Source: Candidatus Rokuibacteriota bacterium
GTDB lineage: Bacteria > Methylomirabilota > Methylomirabilia > Rokubacteriales > CSP1-6
Length of the DNA stretch: 12,282 nucleotides
Assembly (NCBI GenBank): GCA_016201575.1
Contig: JACQCN010000292.1
Coordinates: forward strand, 1-12,282
Direction of reading: 5' to 3'
Numbering within the stretch: position 1 is the first letter of the stretch; each line of letters opens with the position of its first letter. Below are positions 5,760-12,282 of this stretch, one piece after another. Below the pieces are notes generated by a model. That model searched no databases. It was given only the letters and a program-made list of their open reading frames with translations, and was not told the origin of the DNA. The translations under genes were made by a program, and so were the position numbers.

Positions 5760-8159
5760 CTAAAGCGCGGCGATCGCCTGCTGGAGCTTCTCCGCCGAGA
5801 AGGGCTTGGCCAGGACGAAGTCCACGTGCTGCGATTCCGCGGGGCCCGCGTCCGGCATGTCGCCCCATCCCGTCACCATTCCGACCCGCAGGTGCGGCCA
5901 GCCCGTCTTCACCGCGCTCGCCACCTGCCAGCCGTTCATGTCCGGCATCCCGAGGTCCGTGAGGACCAGGTCCACCGCGGTCCCGCCGGCCAGCGCGGCC
6001 AGAGCTTCCGGTCCGCCCGCCGCCTGGGTCACCGCGTGGCCCTGCTCGGTCAGGAGCGCCGCCAGCATCTCGCGCACCTCGGCGCTGTCGTCGACGACGA
6101 GGATGCGGAGCCCCCCGCCGCCGGCGGGGAGGGCCGGCGCGGGCGCGGCCGCGGGCGGCGCGCTGTCGACCGGCAGCCGCAGGGTGACCGTCGTCCCGCG
6201 GCCCTCGGCGCTGTCGATGGCCAGCTCGCCACCGTGGCGCAGCAGCACCCCGTGGCTCACGCTCAGCCCGAGCCCGGTGCTCTTCACCCCCTTGGTAGTG
6301 AAGAAGGGCTCGCGGGCCCGCCGCAGCACCTCCGGCGACATCCCCACGCCGGTGTCCGTCACCGCGAGCGCGACTATCCCGTCCTCGACCCGCGAGGCGA
6401 GCGTGATGCGGCCGCCGCCGGGCAGCGCGTCGACGGCGTTGATCACGACGTTGACGATCACCTCGCGGAGGGCCACCGCGTCGCCGCACACGAGCGGGAC
6501 CTCGCCCCGCTCGAACGCGACCTCGATCATGACTCCCCGGGCCAGCGCCAGGTCGTGCCAGCGCACGCGCGTCATCTCGAGGGCCTCGCCGGCCAGCGCG
6601 TCCAGGTTCACCCGCTCCACGCGGTCGGCCGGCTCCGTGTGCGCGAACTGCTGGAGCCGGCGCACGACGTCCGCGGCGTCCTTGGTGGCGCGCTCCACGA
6701 TCTCGAGCGAGCGCCGGCGGGCGGCGTCCTCCTCGCGCCGCAGCAGGAGTTGCACCCGGCCCCAGACGACGGCGAGCAGGTTGTTGAGGTGGTGGGCGGC
6801 GCCGCCCGCGAGCTCGCCCAGCGCCCGGAGCGTCTCGCCGCGCACAAGGTGGTCCTGGGCGGCCTTGATCTCGACCAGCGCGCGCCCCGCCTGCTCGCGG
6901 AGCCGCGCGCCCTCCCGCGCGGCGCGCAGCGCGAGCGCGGCGTGATCGGCCAGCCGCGCGAGCGTGCGCTCGTCAGCGTCGGTAAAGGGGCGCGGCGCGC
7001 GGCTGGCTACGACGAGCGCGCCCTGCACGACCTCCCCGCTCCGGATCGGCACGGCGAGCAGCGCCACCACGCCCTCCGCCAGCGCGGCGAGGTCATCGGG
7101 CGTGAACCGTGGATCCCGGGGGCACTCTTCGGCGCGGAACACCTGGCCAGCCAGCAACGCCTCAACGAGGACGCCGAGTCCGGACTCGGTCGAGACCCCC
7201 CCCACCGAGCCCGTCCCCGCCCCGTAGCGGATCTCCAGCGCCTCGCGCCCGGCGTCGCGGATCGCGACGTCGGCCTGGTCGGCCCGGCAGAGCTCGCGCG
7301 CGGCCGCGGCGATGCGGGGCATCAGCGTGTCCAGGTCGGATGACTCGTTGAGGCCCCGCGCCAGCTCGGCGAGCAGGTCGGCCTCGCGGCGTCCGCGCAC
7401 GGCCTCGCCCTGGAGCCGCGCGCCCGCGATCGCGGCCGCCGCCTGCAGCGCCAGCGACTCCAGAACGCTCACCTCGTCGCGGGCGAACTCCTGGCGCACG
7501 CGCGTGAACAGGTTCAGCGTCCCGTAGAGGCGCCCGCCGTGCAGGAGCGGCAGCAGGATCGCCGAGACGAGACCCTCGGCGATCAGCCACTCCTTGTGGC
7601 GCACGCGCGCGTCTTCTCCCAGATCCGCGATCGTGACGGGCCCGCGGGCCAGCGCCACCAGCCCGGCGAGGCCGTCGCCCGCGAGGGGCTGCTCCGCGCC
7701 CTCGCGCTCGTGGAACCCCCGCGCCTCGATGAGGCGGCGCCCGCCCGCGTCGGGCAACACCTCCCAGAGCTGACCGGCGCAGCCGGGGAAGAGGATCTCG
7801 GCCACGTCCAGGACGACTTTCCCGAGGTCCCGCCGGTCGACCGCGCCGGTGACCGCGCGGTTGATCTGGTCGAGCGCGGCCAGCGCGCCGGAGGCGGGCG
7901 AGATCGCGCGAGCGCCGACGATGCCCCGCCCGGCCTCGCGACGCTCGGCCGGCGCGCGGCGTGGGAAGCCATACGCGGCGCTGAACCGCTGGAACTCGTC
8001 GGGCGCCACGCGGAAGTGGCCGCCCGGAGTCCGCGTCGCGTCGAGCTTGCCCTTCCGGATCCACTTCTTCACCGCGCCCACCGAGACGTCGCACTGCGCA
8101 GCAATCTCGCCCGTGGTGAAGAACCGCTTCTCCTGAGTGCCTGTAGTGACAGAAGTCAT
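5760..8159 (-). CDS. Cytosolic hybrid histidine kinase: HTH - GAF - GAF - HisKA/HATPase - receiver
   Basis: A 799-residue two-component sensor without membrane helices. Residues 13-52 (FFTTGEIAAQCDVSVGAVKKWIRKGKL...TPGGHFRV) are a MerR/excisionase-type DNA-binding helix-turn-helix. GAF-like domains span about 95-250 and 270-415. The kinase core has His456 in the H-box (GELAGGAAHHLNN), the N-box around Asn574 (NVVINAVDALP), G1 DTGVGM (602-607), F-box REPFFTTKG and G2 STGLGLS (627-633). The C-terminal receiver has acidic Asp690/691, phospho-acceptor Asp735 (LVLTDLGMPDMNG), Thr763 and Lys785 (LAKPF), all intact. It probably senses a cytosolic ligand or redox state through GAF and autophosphorylates; joining a DNA-binding domain to a hybrid kinase suggests direct action on DNA. 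No separate response regulator is adjacent. It lies behind a sigma-54 promoter. Confidence 0.92.
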   Translation of the reverse strand: MTSVTTGTQEKRFFTTGEIAAQCDVSVGAVKKWIRKGKLDATRTPGGHFRVAPDEFQRFSAAYGFPRRAPAERREAGRGIVGARAISPASGALAALDQINRAVTGAVDRRDLGKVVLDVAEILFPGCAGQLWEVLPDAGGRRLIEARGFHEREGAEQPLAGDGLAGLVALARGPVTIADLGEDARVRHKEWLIAEGLVSAILLPLLHGGRLYGTLNLFTRVRQEFARDEVSVLESLALQAAAAIAGARLQGEAVRGRREADLLAELARGLNESSDLDTLMPRIAAAARELCRADQADVAIRDAGREALEIRYGAGTGSVGGVSTESGLGVLVEALLAGQVFRAEECPRDPRFTPDDLAALAEGVVALLAVPIRSGEVVQGALVVASRAPRPFTDADERTLARLADHAALALRAAREGARLREQAGRALVEIKAAQDHLVRGETLRALGELAGGAAHHLNNLLAVVWGRVQLLLRREEDAARRRSLEIVERATKDAADVVRRLQQFAHTEPADRVERVNLDALAGEALEMTRVRWHDLALARGVMIEVAFERGEVPLVCGDAVALREVIVNVVINAVDALPGGGRITLASRVEDGIVALAVTDTGVGMSPEVLRRAREPFFTTKGVKSTGLGLSVSHGVLLRHGGELAIDSAEGRGTTVTLRLPVDSAPPAAAPAPALPAGGGGLRILVVDDSAEVREMLAALLTEQGHAVTQAAGGPEALAALAGGTAVDLVLTDLGMPDMNGWQVASAVKTGWPHLRVGMVTGWGDMPDAGPAESQHVDFVLAKPFSAEKLQQAIAAL

Positions 8160-8174
8160 GGTTGTGCTGTGAGC

Positions 8175-8190
8175 AGCAACGGTGGTGCCA
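8175..8190 (-). promoter_or_regulatory. Sigma-54 (RpoN) -24/-12 promoter of the kinase gene
   Basis: TGGCACCACCGTTGCT reads on the minus strand: TGGCAC, five bases, TTGCT, with the GG and GC exactly 12 bases apart as required. Only one conserved consensus base (G after TGGCAC) differs. Transcription should start near 8164, only about 5 nt before the ATG at 8159, leaving no room for a Shine-Dalgarno. Confidence 0.6.
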
Positions 8191-8253
8191 GCTCGACAAG
8201 TAGCTGAAATGTCGGCGTTGGGCGCGCCGGCCGATACGGGTCCTGGGACTCAC

Positions 8254-8274
8254 TGGCACGAAGTTACCGTGCCA
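8254..8274. promoter_or_regulatory. Dyad TGGCACG-N7-CGTGCCA, candidate activator or operator site
   Basis: A perfect 7-bp inverted repeat (8254-8260 and 8268-8274) around AAGTTAC, about 90-110 bp upstream of the predicted sigma-54 start. That is the usual distance for an enhancer-binding-protein site. It could also be bound by the kinase's own HTH domain. Confidence 0.5.
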
Positions 8275-8330
8275 CTCCGTCGCGCGTACCCGTGGCGCCG
8301 CCAGCTCTGAACCGCTGTCCGGGCTCTGTT

Positions 8331-8402
8331 CGAGCGCCGGCTACGCCGGCGCAACTCCGTTCTGGGGGAGGAATCGGAGGGAGCCGTCGAGGCCCCCTCC
8401 GA
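8331..8402. repeat. Modular GC-hairpin repeat, copy 3 (modules B and C)
   Basis: Module B: GCGCCGGC-TAC-GCCGGCGC at 8334-8352. Module C: 12-bp stem with one A-C mismatch at 8374-8402, with the same GTCGA loop as copy 2. The 16-nt linker TCCGTTCTGGGGGAGG (8356-8371) is identical to 5710-5725. It ends 3 nt after the stop of the LLM oxidoreductase gene, a terminator position. Confidence 0.75.
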
Positions 8403-8404
8403 CG

Positions 8405-9277
8405 TTATCCCTTCGCGGCGATCTCCTTGAAGCGGCGGAGCACCTCGATGTGGTCGTCGGGGCGCTTGAGCCCGATCCCCACCGTGTGGACACAGAGGTG
8501 CGTGATCCCGCGCATCGCGCGCCACGCCGCCAGCTCGGTCGCCCACTGCGCCTCGGGCACCTGCGAGATCGTCAGGCGCCCCTCGATCCCGAAGGCCGCG
8601 GGATCGCGCCCGGCCTCGCGGACCATCGCGTGGAGGCGATCGACGATCACCTGCGATTGCGGGCCCGGGCGGAAGTGCGGGAGCCAGCCGTCGGCCAGGC
8701 GCGCGGCGCGGCGGAGCACGGGCTCGCTCTCCCCGCCCATCCACACGGGAATCGGACGCTGCACCGGGAGCGGATTGATGCCCGCGTCGGGAACGCGGTG
8801 CCACTTGCCCTCGTGGGTGACCAGCTCGCGCGTCCACAGCGCGCGCAGCACCTCGATCTGCTCCTCGATGCGCCGGCCGCGCGTGTGGAAGTCCTCGGCG
8901 AGGGCCTCGAACTCCACGGGGTTCCAGCCGACGGCCACGCCGAGGCGCAGCCGGCCGTTGGACAGCACGTCGACCGCGGCCGCCTGCTTCGCCACGAGCG
9001 CGGTCTGGCGCTGGGGGAGGATCAGGATGCCCGTGACCAGCTCCACGCGGCGGGTGACGGCGGCGAGGAAGCCGAAGAGCACGAACGGCTCGTGGAACGC
9101 GTGGCGGTACGTGTACGGCCCTTTCCAGCCGCCGGGGCGCTCGGGGTTCGCGCCGAGCACGTGATCGAAGGCGAGGATGTGCGTGTAGCCCATGGCCTCG
9201 ACGGCCTGGGCGTAGTCGCGGATTCCGGCGGAGTTGGTCCCGATCTCGACCTGGGGGAAGACGGCTCCGATCTTCAT
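8405..9277 (-). CDS. LLM-class, probably F420-dependent, oxidoreductase
   Basis: A 290-residue luciferase-like monooxygenase-superfamily TIM barrel, closest in pattern to the Rv2161c-type F420-dependent group. Landmarks are MKIGAVFPQVEIG at the N-terminus, AQAVEAMGYTHILAFDHVLG, FLAAVTRRVELVTGILILPQRQTALVAKQAAAVDVLSNGRL split across 70-110 (strand-loop with the cofactor bulge), GVAVGWNPVEFEAL, PIPVWMGGESEPVLRRAARLADGW and a C-terminal DDHIEVLRRF. It is probably a cytosolic hydride-transfer enzyme; flavin use instead of F420 cannot be excluded, and the substrate is unknown. Its ATG shares one base with the TGA of the upstream enoyl-CoA hydratase (TGATG), so the two are co-translated and may act on the same acyl-CoA or aromatic pathway. 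Confidence 0.88.
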   Translation of the reverse strand: MKIGAVFPQVEIGTNSAGIRDYAQAVEAMGYTHILAFDHVLGANPERPGGWKGPYTYRHAFHEPFVLFGFLAAVTRRVELVTGILILPQRQTALVAKQAAAVDVLSNGRLRLGVAVGWNPVEFEALAEDFHTRGRRIEEQIEVLRALWTRELVTHEGKWHRVPDAGINPLPVQRPIPVWMGGESEPVLRRAARLADGWLPHFRPGPQSQVIVDRLHAMVREAGRDPAAFGIEGRLTISQVPEAQWATELAAWRAMRGITHLCVHTVGIGLKRPDDHIEVLRRFKEIAAKG

Positions 9278-10065
9278 CAGCGCCCCCTGAACGTGGGCGT
9301 CCGCTTGCTCGCGAACGCCGTCACGCCTTCACGGAAGTCCTCGGTGTGGCCGCTCGCCGCGATCGCCTGCGACTCCAGCTCCATCTGGGTCTCGAGGCTC
9401 TCGTGCGTCGACTGGTGGAAGAGCAGCTTGGCGCCGCCGAACGCGCGGGTGGGCCCCTGCGCCAGCTCCCGGGCCAGGGCCGCCGCCGCGCCGGCGAGCT
9501 CGCCGTCGGGCACGACGCGCGTCACCAGCCCCCACTCGAGCGCCTCCTTGGCGGTGAGCACGCGGTTGGTGAGGTACAGCTCCATCGCCCGCCGGAGGCC
9601 GATCAGCCGCGGCAGGAAGTAGGACGACGAGCCGTCGGGCGTGGCCGCGATCTTCGAGTACGCCATCGTGAGCTTCGCGGACTCCCCGGCGAGGACGAGA
9701 TCGCCGGCGAGCGCGAGGGAGAGGCCGCCGCCGGCGGCCGTGCCGTTGACGGCGACGATGACGGGCTTGGGGCTCCGCACCAGGCGCGACACCGCGCCGT
9801 GCACGTACGTCGTCAGCTCCTTGACGAGCACGCCGATCCGGTCCAGGCTCCCGGCGAAGTCCTTCACGTCGCCGCCCCCGCAGAAGGCCCGGCCCGCGCC
9901 CGTGATCACCACGGCGCGGACGCCGGGGTCCTCGTCGACCTCGAGCACCGCGTGGAAGAGGTCCCGTCCGAGCGCGAGATTGAGGGCGTTGTAGGCGTCG
10001 GGGCGGTTCAGGGTGATGGTGGCGACGGCGTCGGCGCGCTGGAGCAGAATGGTGTCGTACGGCAT
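9277..10065 (-). CDS. Enoyl-CoA hydratase/isomerase family protein, PaaG-like
   Basis: A 262-residue crotonase-fold enzyme acting on an acyl-CoA thioester in the cytosol. The oxyanion-hole segments are visible as RAFCGGGDVKDF (59-70) and NGTAAGGG (107-114). The first hydratase Glu is replaced (GGLSLALAGD), while Asp144 in ATPDGSSSYFLPRLIG matches the catalytic Asp of PaaG-type isomerases. Double-bond or epoxide isomerisation, as in phenylacetate degradation, is therefore more likely than hydration. The start has an AGAGGA Shine-Dalgarno 4 nt before ATG 10065. It is the first gene of a two-gene unit with the LLM oxidoreductase. Confidence 0.9.
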   Translation of the reverse strand: MPYDTILLQRADAVATITLNRPDAYNALNLALGRDLFHAVLEVDEDPGVRAVVITGAGRAFCGGGDVKDFAGSLDRIGVLVKELTTYVHGAVSRLVRSPKPVIVAVNGTAAGGGLSLALAGDLVLAGESAKLTMAYSKIAATPDGSSSYFLPRLIGLRRAMELYLTNRVLTAKEALEWGLVTRVVPDGELAGAAAALARELAQGPTRAFGGAKLLFHQSTHESLETQMELESQAIAASGHTEDFREGVTAFASKRTPTFRGR

Positions 10066-10186
10066 GGCGTCCTCTCGTCTGGGCCCACGGGGCGGGCGGG
10101 GTCGTTACTCGCATCGATCCTATCTCAAAGCGCGGGAGACCGGTAGCGGCGTCTCGCCGGATCCTCGGTACGATGGCGTCCACCGT

Positions 10187-10193
10187 GGGAGGA
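10187..10193 (+). promoter_or_regulatory. Ribosome-binding site of the severed Tat gene
   Basis: GGGAGGA, 5 nt before ATG 10199, is one of the best Shine-Dalgarno matches in the window, although no full gene follows it. Confidence 0.5.
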
Positions 10194-10198
10194 CACCC

Positions 10199-10222
10199 AT
10201 GAATCGCCGCCACTTCCTCGGG
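10199..10222 (+). pseudogene. Severed 5' end of a Tat-exported protein gene (MNRRHFLG...)
   Basis: A strong Shine-Dalgarno (GGGAGGA, 10187-10193) precedes ATG 10199 by 5 nt, and the peptide begins MNRRHFLG, a textbook twin-arginine signal start. After Gly8 the frame gives no hydrophobic signal core and runs antisense into the pyruvate-kinase gene. This looks like a gene start left behind by a rearrangement or deletion. A TACGAT (10169-10174) could be its -10 box. The exact break point cannot be fixed. Confidence 0.45.
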
Positions 10223-10233
10223 CGCGAGGCGCC

Positions 10234-11652
10234 TTACCGGCGCTCGCCGATCCGGTGGAGCTTCAAGAGGTTGGTGCTGCCGGTCACCCACATGGGCGCG
10301 CCGGAGATGATCACGATCGTGTCTCCCGGCCGCACCGTGCCGTCGGCCAGGAGCGTCGCCTCCGCCTCCGCGAGCATCTCCTCGGTGGTCTCGACCTTCC
10401 GGCAGAGCCGGGAGCCCACGCCCCAGCTCAGCCCGAGGCGCCGCTGCACCTCGACGGACGGCGTGAGCGCGATGATCGGCACCGCGGGCCGCTGGTGGGA
10501 CATGAGCCGCGCCGAGAAGCCGGACTGGGTGAAGGCCACGATGGCGCGGGCCTGCAGGTCCCGCGCGGCGTGACGGGCGGCATCGGCGATCGCCTCGGGG
10601 AACTCGACGATCTCCTGGCGCCGGCGCGCGTCCTCGGGGCGGCGGCCCCCGCGCTCCGCGCGCTCGGCGATGCGCGACATGATCTCCACCGCCTCCACCG
10701 GATACCGGCCCGTCGCGGACTCCGCCGAGAGCATGATCGCGTCGGCGCCGTCGAAGATCGCGGTGGCCACGTCCGAGACCTCGGCGCGCGTCGGGCGCAC
10801 GTGGATGATCATCGACTCGAGCATCTGGGTGGCCACGATCACCGGCACCTTGGCCTGCCGCGCCTGCCGGATCACCTCCTTCTGGATGATCGGCACGTCC
10901 TCGAGCGGCACCTCGAGGCCGAGGTCGCCGCGGGCCACCATGACGGCGCCGACGCGGGCGAGGATGCCCGGGAGGTTGGCGAGCGCGTCGGCGCGCTCGA
11001 GCTTGGCCACGACGGGCACCGCGGCGTGGTGCTCGGCGAGGAAGGCCTGCACCTCCTCGATGTCGGCCGCCGAGCGCACGAAGGAGATCGCCACGAAGTC
11101 CACGCCGGCCTCGATGCCGAAACACAGGTCCTCGCGGTCCTTCTCCGTCAGGCACGACTCCGAGATGGGCACCCCGGGGATGAAGATGCCCTTGTGGTCG
11201 CTCACGATGCCGCCCGCGGTGACGCGGCAGCGCGCCTCGTCGGCGCCGACCGACTCGACCTTGAGCCGGATCATGCCGTCGTCCATCCAGATCTCGTCCC
11301 CGGCCCGGGCCGCCCGCAGGTACTCGGGATGGCTGATCGAGGCGTGGGTCGCGTCGCCGATCGTGGGCCGCGTCTGCAGCGTGAAGGGCGCGCCCGTGGG
11401 CAGGTCCACGCGCCCGTCCGTGAAGGTCCCGAGGCGCACCTTCGGGCCCTGGAGGTCTTGAAGGATCGTGACCGGGCGCCCCCAGCGCGCCTCGCCGGCG
11501 CGGAGCCGGCGGATCACGGCGGCGTGCTCCTCGTGCGTGCCGTGCGAGAAGTTGAGGCGCGCGACGTCCATACCCGCCGCCACGAGCCGGTCGAGGACCT
11601 CCGCGCTGGCGCTGGCGGGGCCGATGGTGCAGACGATCCGGGTACGGCGCAC
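10234..11652 (-). CDS. pyk: Pyruvate kinase
   Basis: A 472-residue glycolytic enzyme making pyruvate and ATP from phosphoenolpyruvate and ADP in the cytosol. It has RRTRIVCTIGPAS at the N-terminus, MDVARLNFSHG, LQDLQGPKVRLG, IWMDDGMIRL, the active-site strand VPVVAKLERADAL with the catalytic Lys, MVARGDLGLEVP, VATQMLESMI, PTRAEVSDVATAIFDGADAIMLSAESATGRYPVEAV and the allosteric C-terminal domain ending GAPMWVTGSTNLLKLHRIG. Length is normal (about 470). GTG at 11652 is chosen because it puts the protein at the usual N-terminus, 8 nt after the uvrA stop; no strong Shine-Dalgarno is visible, so coupling with uvrA is likely. The stop is TAA at 10236-10234, beside the Tat-gene relic. Confidence 0.96.
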   Translation of the reverse strand: MRRTRIVCTIGPASASAEVLDRLVAAGMDVARLNFSHGTHEEHAAVIRRLRAGEARWGRPVTILQDLQGPKVRLGTFTDGRVDLPTGAPFTLQTRPTIGDATHASISHPEYLRAARAGDEIWMDDGMIRLKVESVGADEARCRVTAGGIVSDHKGIFIPGVPISESCLTEKDREDLCFGIEAGVDFVAISFVRSAADIEEVQAFLAEHHAAVPVVAKLERADALANLPGILARVGAVMVARGDLGLEVPLEDVPIIQKEVIRQARQAKVPVIVATQMLESMIIHVRPTRAEVSDVATAIFDGADAIMLSAESATGRYPVEAVEIMSRIAERAERGGRRPEDARRRQEIVEFPEAIADAARHAARDLQARAIVAFTQSGFSARLMSHQRPAVPIIALTPSVEVQRRLGLSWGVGSRLCRKVETTEEMLAEAEATLLADGTVRPGDTIVIISGAPMWVTGSTNLLKLHRIGERR

Positions 11653-11660
11653 GGCGAGAC

Positions 11661-12282
11661 TCAGGCGAGCGCCGCCCTCAGGAACTGCCCGGTGTAGGAG
11701 GCCTCCGCGCGAGCGACGTCCTCGGGGGTGCCGGTGGCGACCACGCGGCCGCCCTCGTCGCCGCCCTCGGGCCCGAGGTCGATGATCCAGTCCGCGGTCT
11801 TGATCACGTCGAGGTTGTGCTCGATGATCACGACGGTGTTGCCCTGCTCGACGAGCTGGGCCAGCACGTCGATGAGCCGCTGGATGTCGGCGAAGTGGAG
11901 GCCGGTGGTGGGCTCGTCCAGGATGTAGAGGGTCCGGCCCGTGGCCCGCCGCGACAGCTCGGTGGCGAGCTTGATGCGCTGGGCCTCGCCGCCCGACAGC
12001 GTCGTCGCCGCCTGGCCGAGGCGGATATAGTCGAGCCCGACGTCGTGCAGCGTCTGGAGCTTCTGCCGGATCATCGGCACCGCGTCGAAGAACCCGAGCG
12101 CCTCCCGCACCGTGAGGTCGAGCACGTCGGCGATGTTCCGGCCCTTGTAGTGGATGTCGAGGGTCTCGCGGTTGTAGCGGCGGCCCTTGCTCACCTCTCA
12201 CGTCACGTAGACGTCGGGCAGGAAGTGCATCTCGATCTTCACGAGCCCGTCGCCCTGGCAGGCCTCGCAGCGACCGCCCTTG
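11661..12282 (-). CDS. uvrA: UvrA excinuclease ABC subunit A, 3' part, with in-frame UGA in the zinc finger
   Basis: C-terminal part of the UvrA ATPase that finds DNA lesions for UvrB in nucleotide excision repair. The visible sequence starts [20 protein letters not shown], then LPDVYVT, an in-frame UGA (12198-12200), then [19 protein letters not shown]. It continues with the second ABC half: [22 protein letters not shown] (signature), [17 protein letters not shown] (Walker B and D-loop), [27 protein letters not shown] (H-loop) and the normal C-terminus. The zinc site CxxC-x19-CxxC is here CEAC-x19-UGA-EV-S, so both Cys of the second pair are changed. Everything else is conserved, so either UGA is read (Sec or another residue) or the gene is a recent null with another UvrA elsewhere. 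A GTG at 12194 could restart a fragment, but no normal domain begins there. pyk follows 8 nt later. Confidence 0.88.
12198..12200 (-). other. In-frame UGA at a zinc-ligand Cys of UvrA
   Basis: TGA lies between ACG (Thr) and GAG (Glu), exactly 19 residues after the first CxxC, where other UvrA proteins have Cys. The next ligand position is AGC (Ser). I see no convincing hairpin in the 45 nt after it; only a 3-bp CGC/GCG stem. Confidence 0.8.

Noticed and set aside
8254..8274. TGGCACG on either strand of the dyad as a second sigma-54 promoter
   Set aside because: No TTGC at the required distance on either strand, so it is kept only as a binding-site candidate.
10216..10229. CCTCG-GGCG-CGAGG stem after pyk as a terminator
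   Set aside because: Only a 5-bp stem without a U-tract, and it overlaps the Tat-gene relic.
12159..12197. SECIS hairpin after the uvrA UGA
   Set aside because: Only a 3-bp stem could be formed by eye; not enough to annotate.

Overview
This is a very GC-rich bacterial window with short intergenic gaps, many 1-4 nt gene overlaps and frequent GTG starts. Together with an F420-type LLM oxidoreductase, probable selenocysteine (Sec) genes and dispersed GC hairpins, this suggests an uncultured soil or subsurface lineage such as Candidatus Rokubacteria/Methylomirabilota. The taxonomy is an inference. No 16S rRNA, tRNA, CRISPR array or Sec machinery (selA/B/C/D) lies in the window.

Layout. (1) 1-2453, minus strand: a three-gene cassette read from right to left. 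It comprises a thiamine-pyrophosphate (TPP) enzyme homologue that has lost its GDG...N cofactor motif, a two-domain glutaredoxin-like protein disulfide oxidoreductase (PDO), and an exported peroxiredoxin cut by the window edge. Both redox genes carry an in-frame UGA exactly where the catalytic Cys belongs (UPYC and PGUTQE). Each UGA is followed at the right distance by a plausible bacterial SECIS hairpin, and both junctions are 4-nt overlaps. (2) 2576-4445: a class I aminotransferase (minus) and an SUMF1/FGE-fold protein (plus) diverge from overlapping -10 boxes, each placed 7 nt before its start codon, so both mRNAs are predicted to be leaderless. (3) 4446-5615: a 211-bp MITE-like element with terminal inverted repeats and a CTAA duplication sits on the stop codon of the SUMF1 gene. 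It separates that gene from a membrane protein made of two copies of a four-helix unit. (4) 5760-8159, minus: a cytosolic hybrid histidine kinase with an N-terminal MerR/excisionase-like DNA-binding domain, behind a good sigma-54 promoter with a dyad about 100 bp upstream. (5) 8405-10065, minus: a coupled PaaG-like enoyl-CoA hydratase/isomerase and an LLM oxidoreductase. (6) 10199-10222, plus: what looks like the severed start of a Tat-exported protein gene. (7) 10234-12282, minus: pyruvate kinase behind the 3' part of uvrA. In uvrA a third in-frame UGA replaces a zinc-finger Cys and the partner Cys is Ser.

The most distinctive theme is UGA at Cys positions: three cases, at 80-82, 529-531 and 12198-12200. 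UGA also serves as an ordinary stop for several genes here, so dual decoding (Sec) is more likely than wholesale reassignment. The PDO and peroxiredoxin look like a dedicated seleno-redox relay. The uvrA case is less certain because no convincing SECIS hairpin was found. Other structure includes a modular hairpin repeat family (three copies) in the gaps at gene ends.
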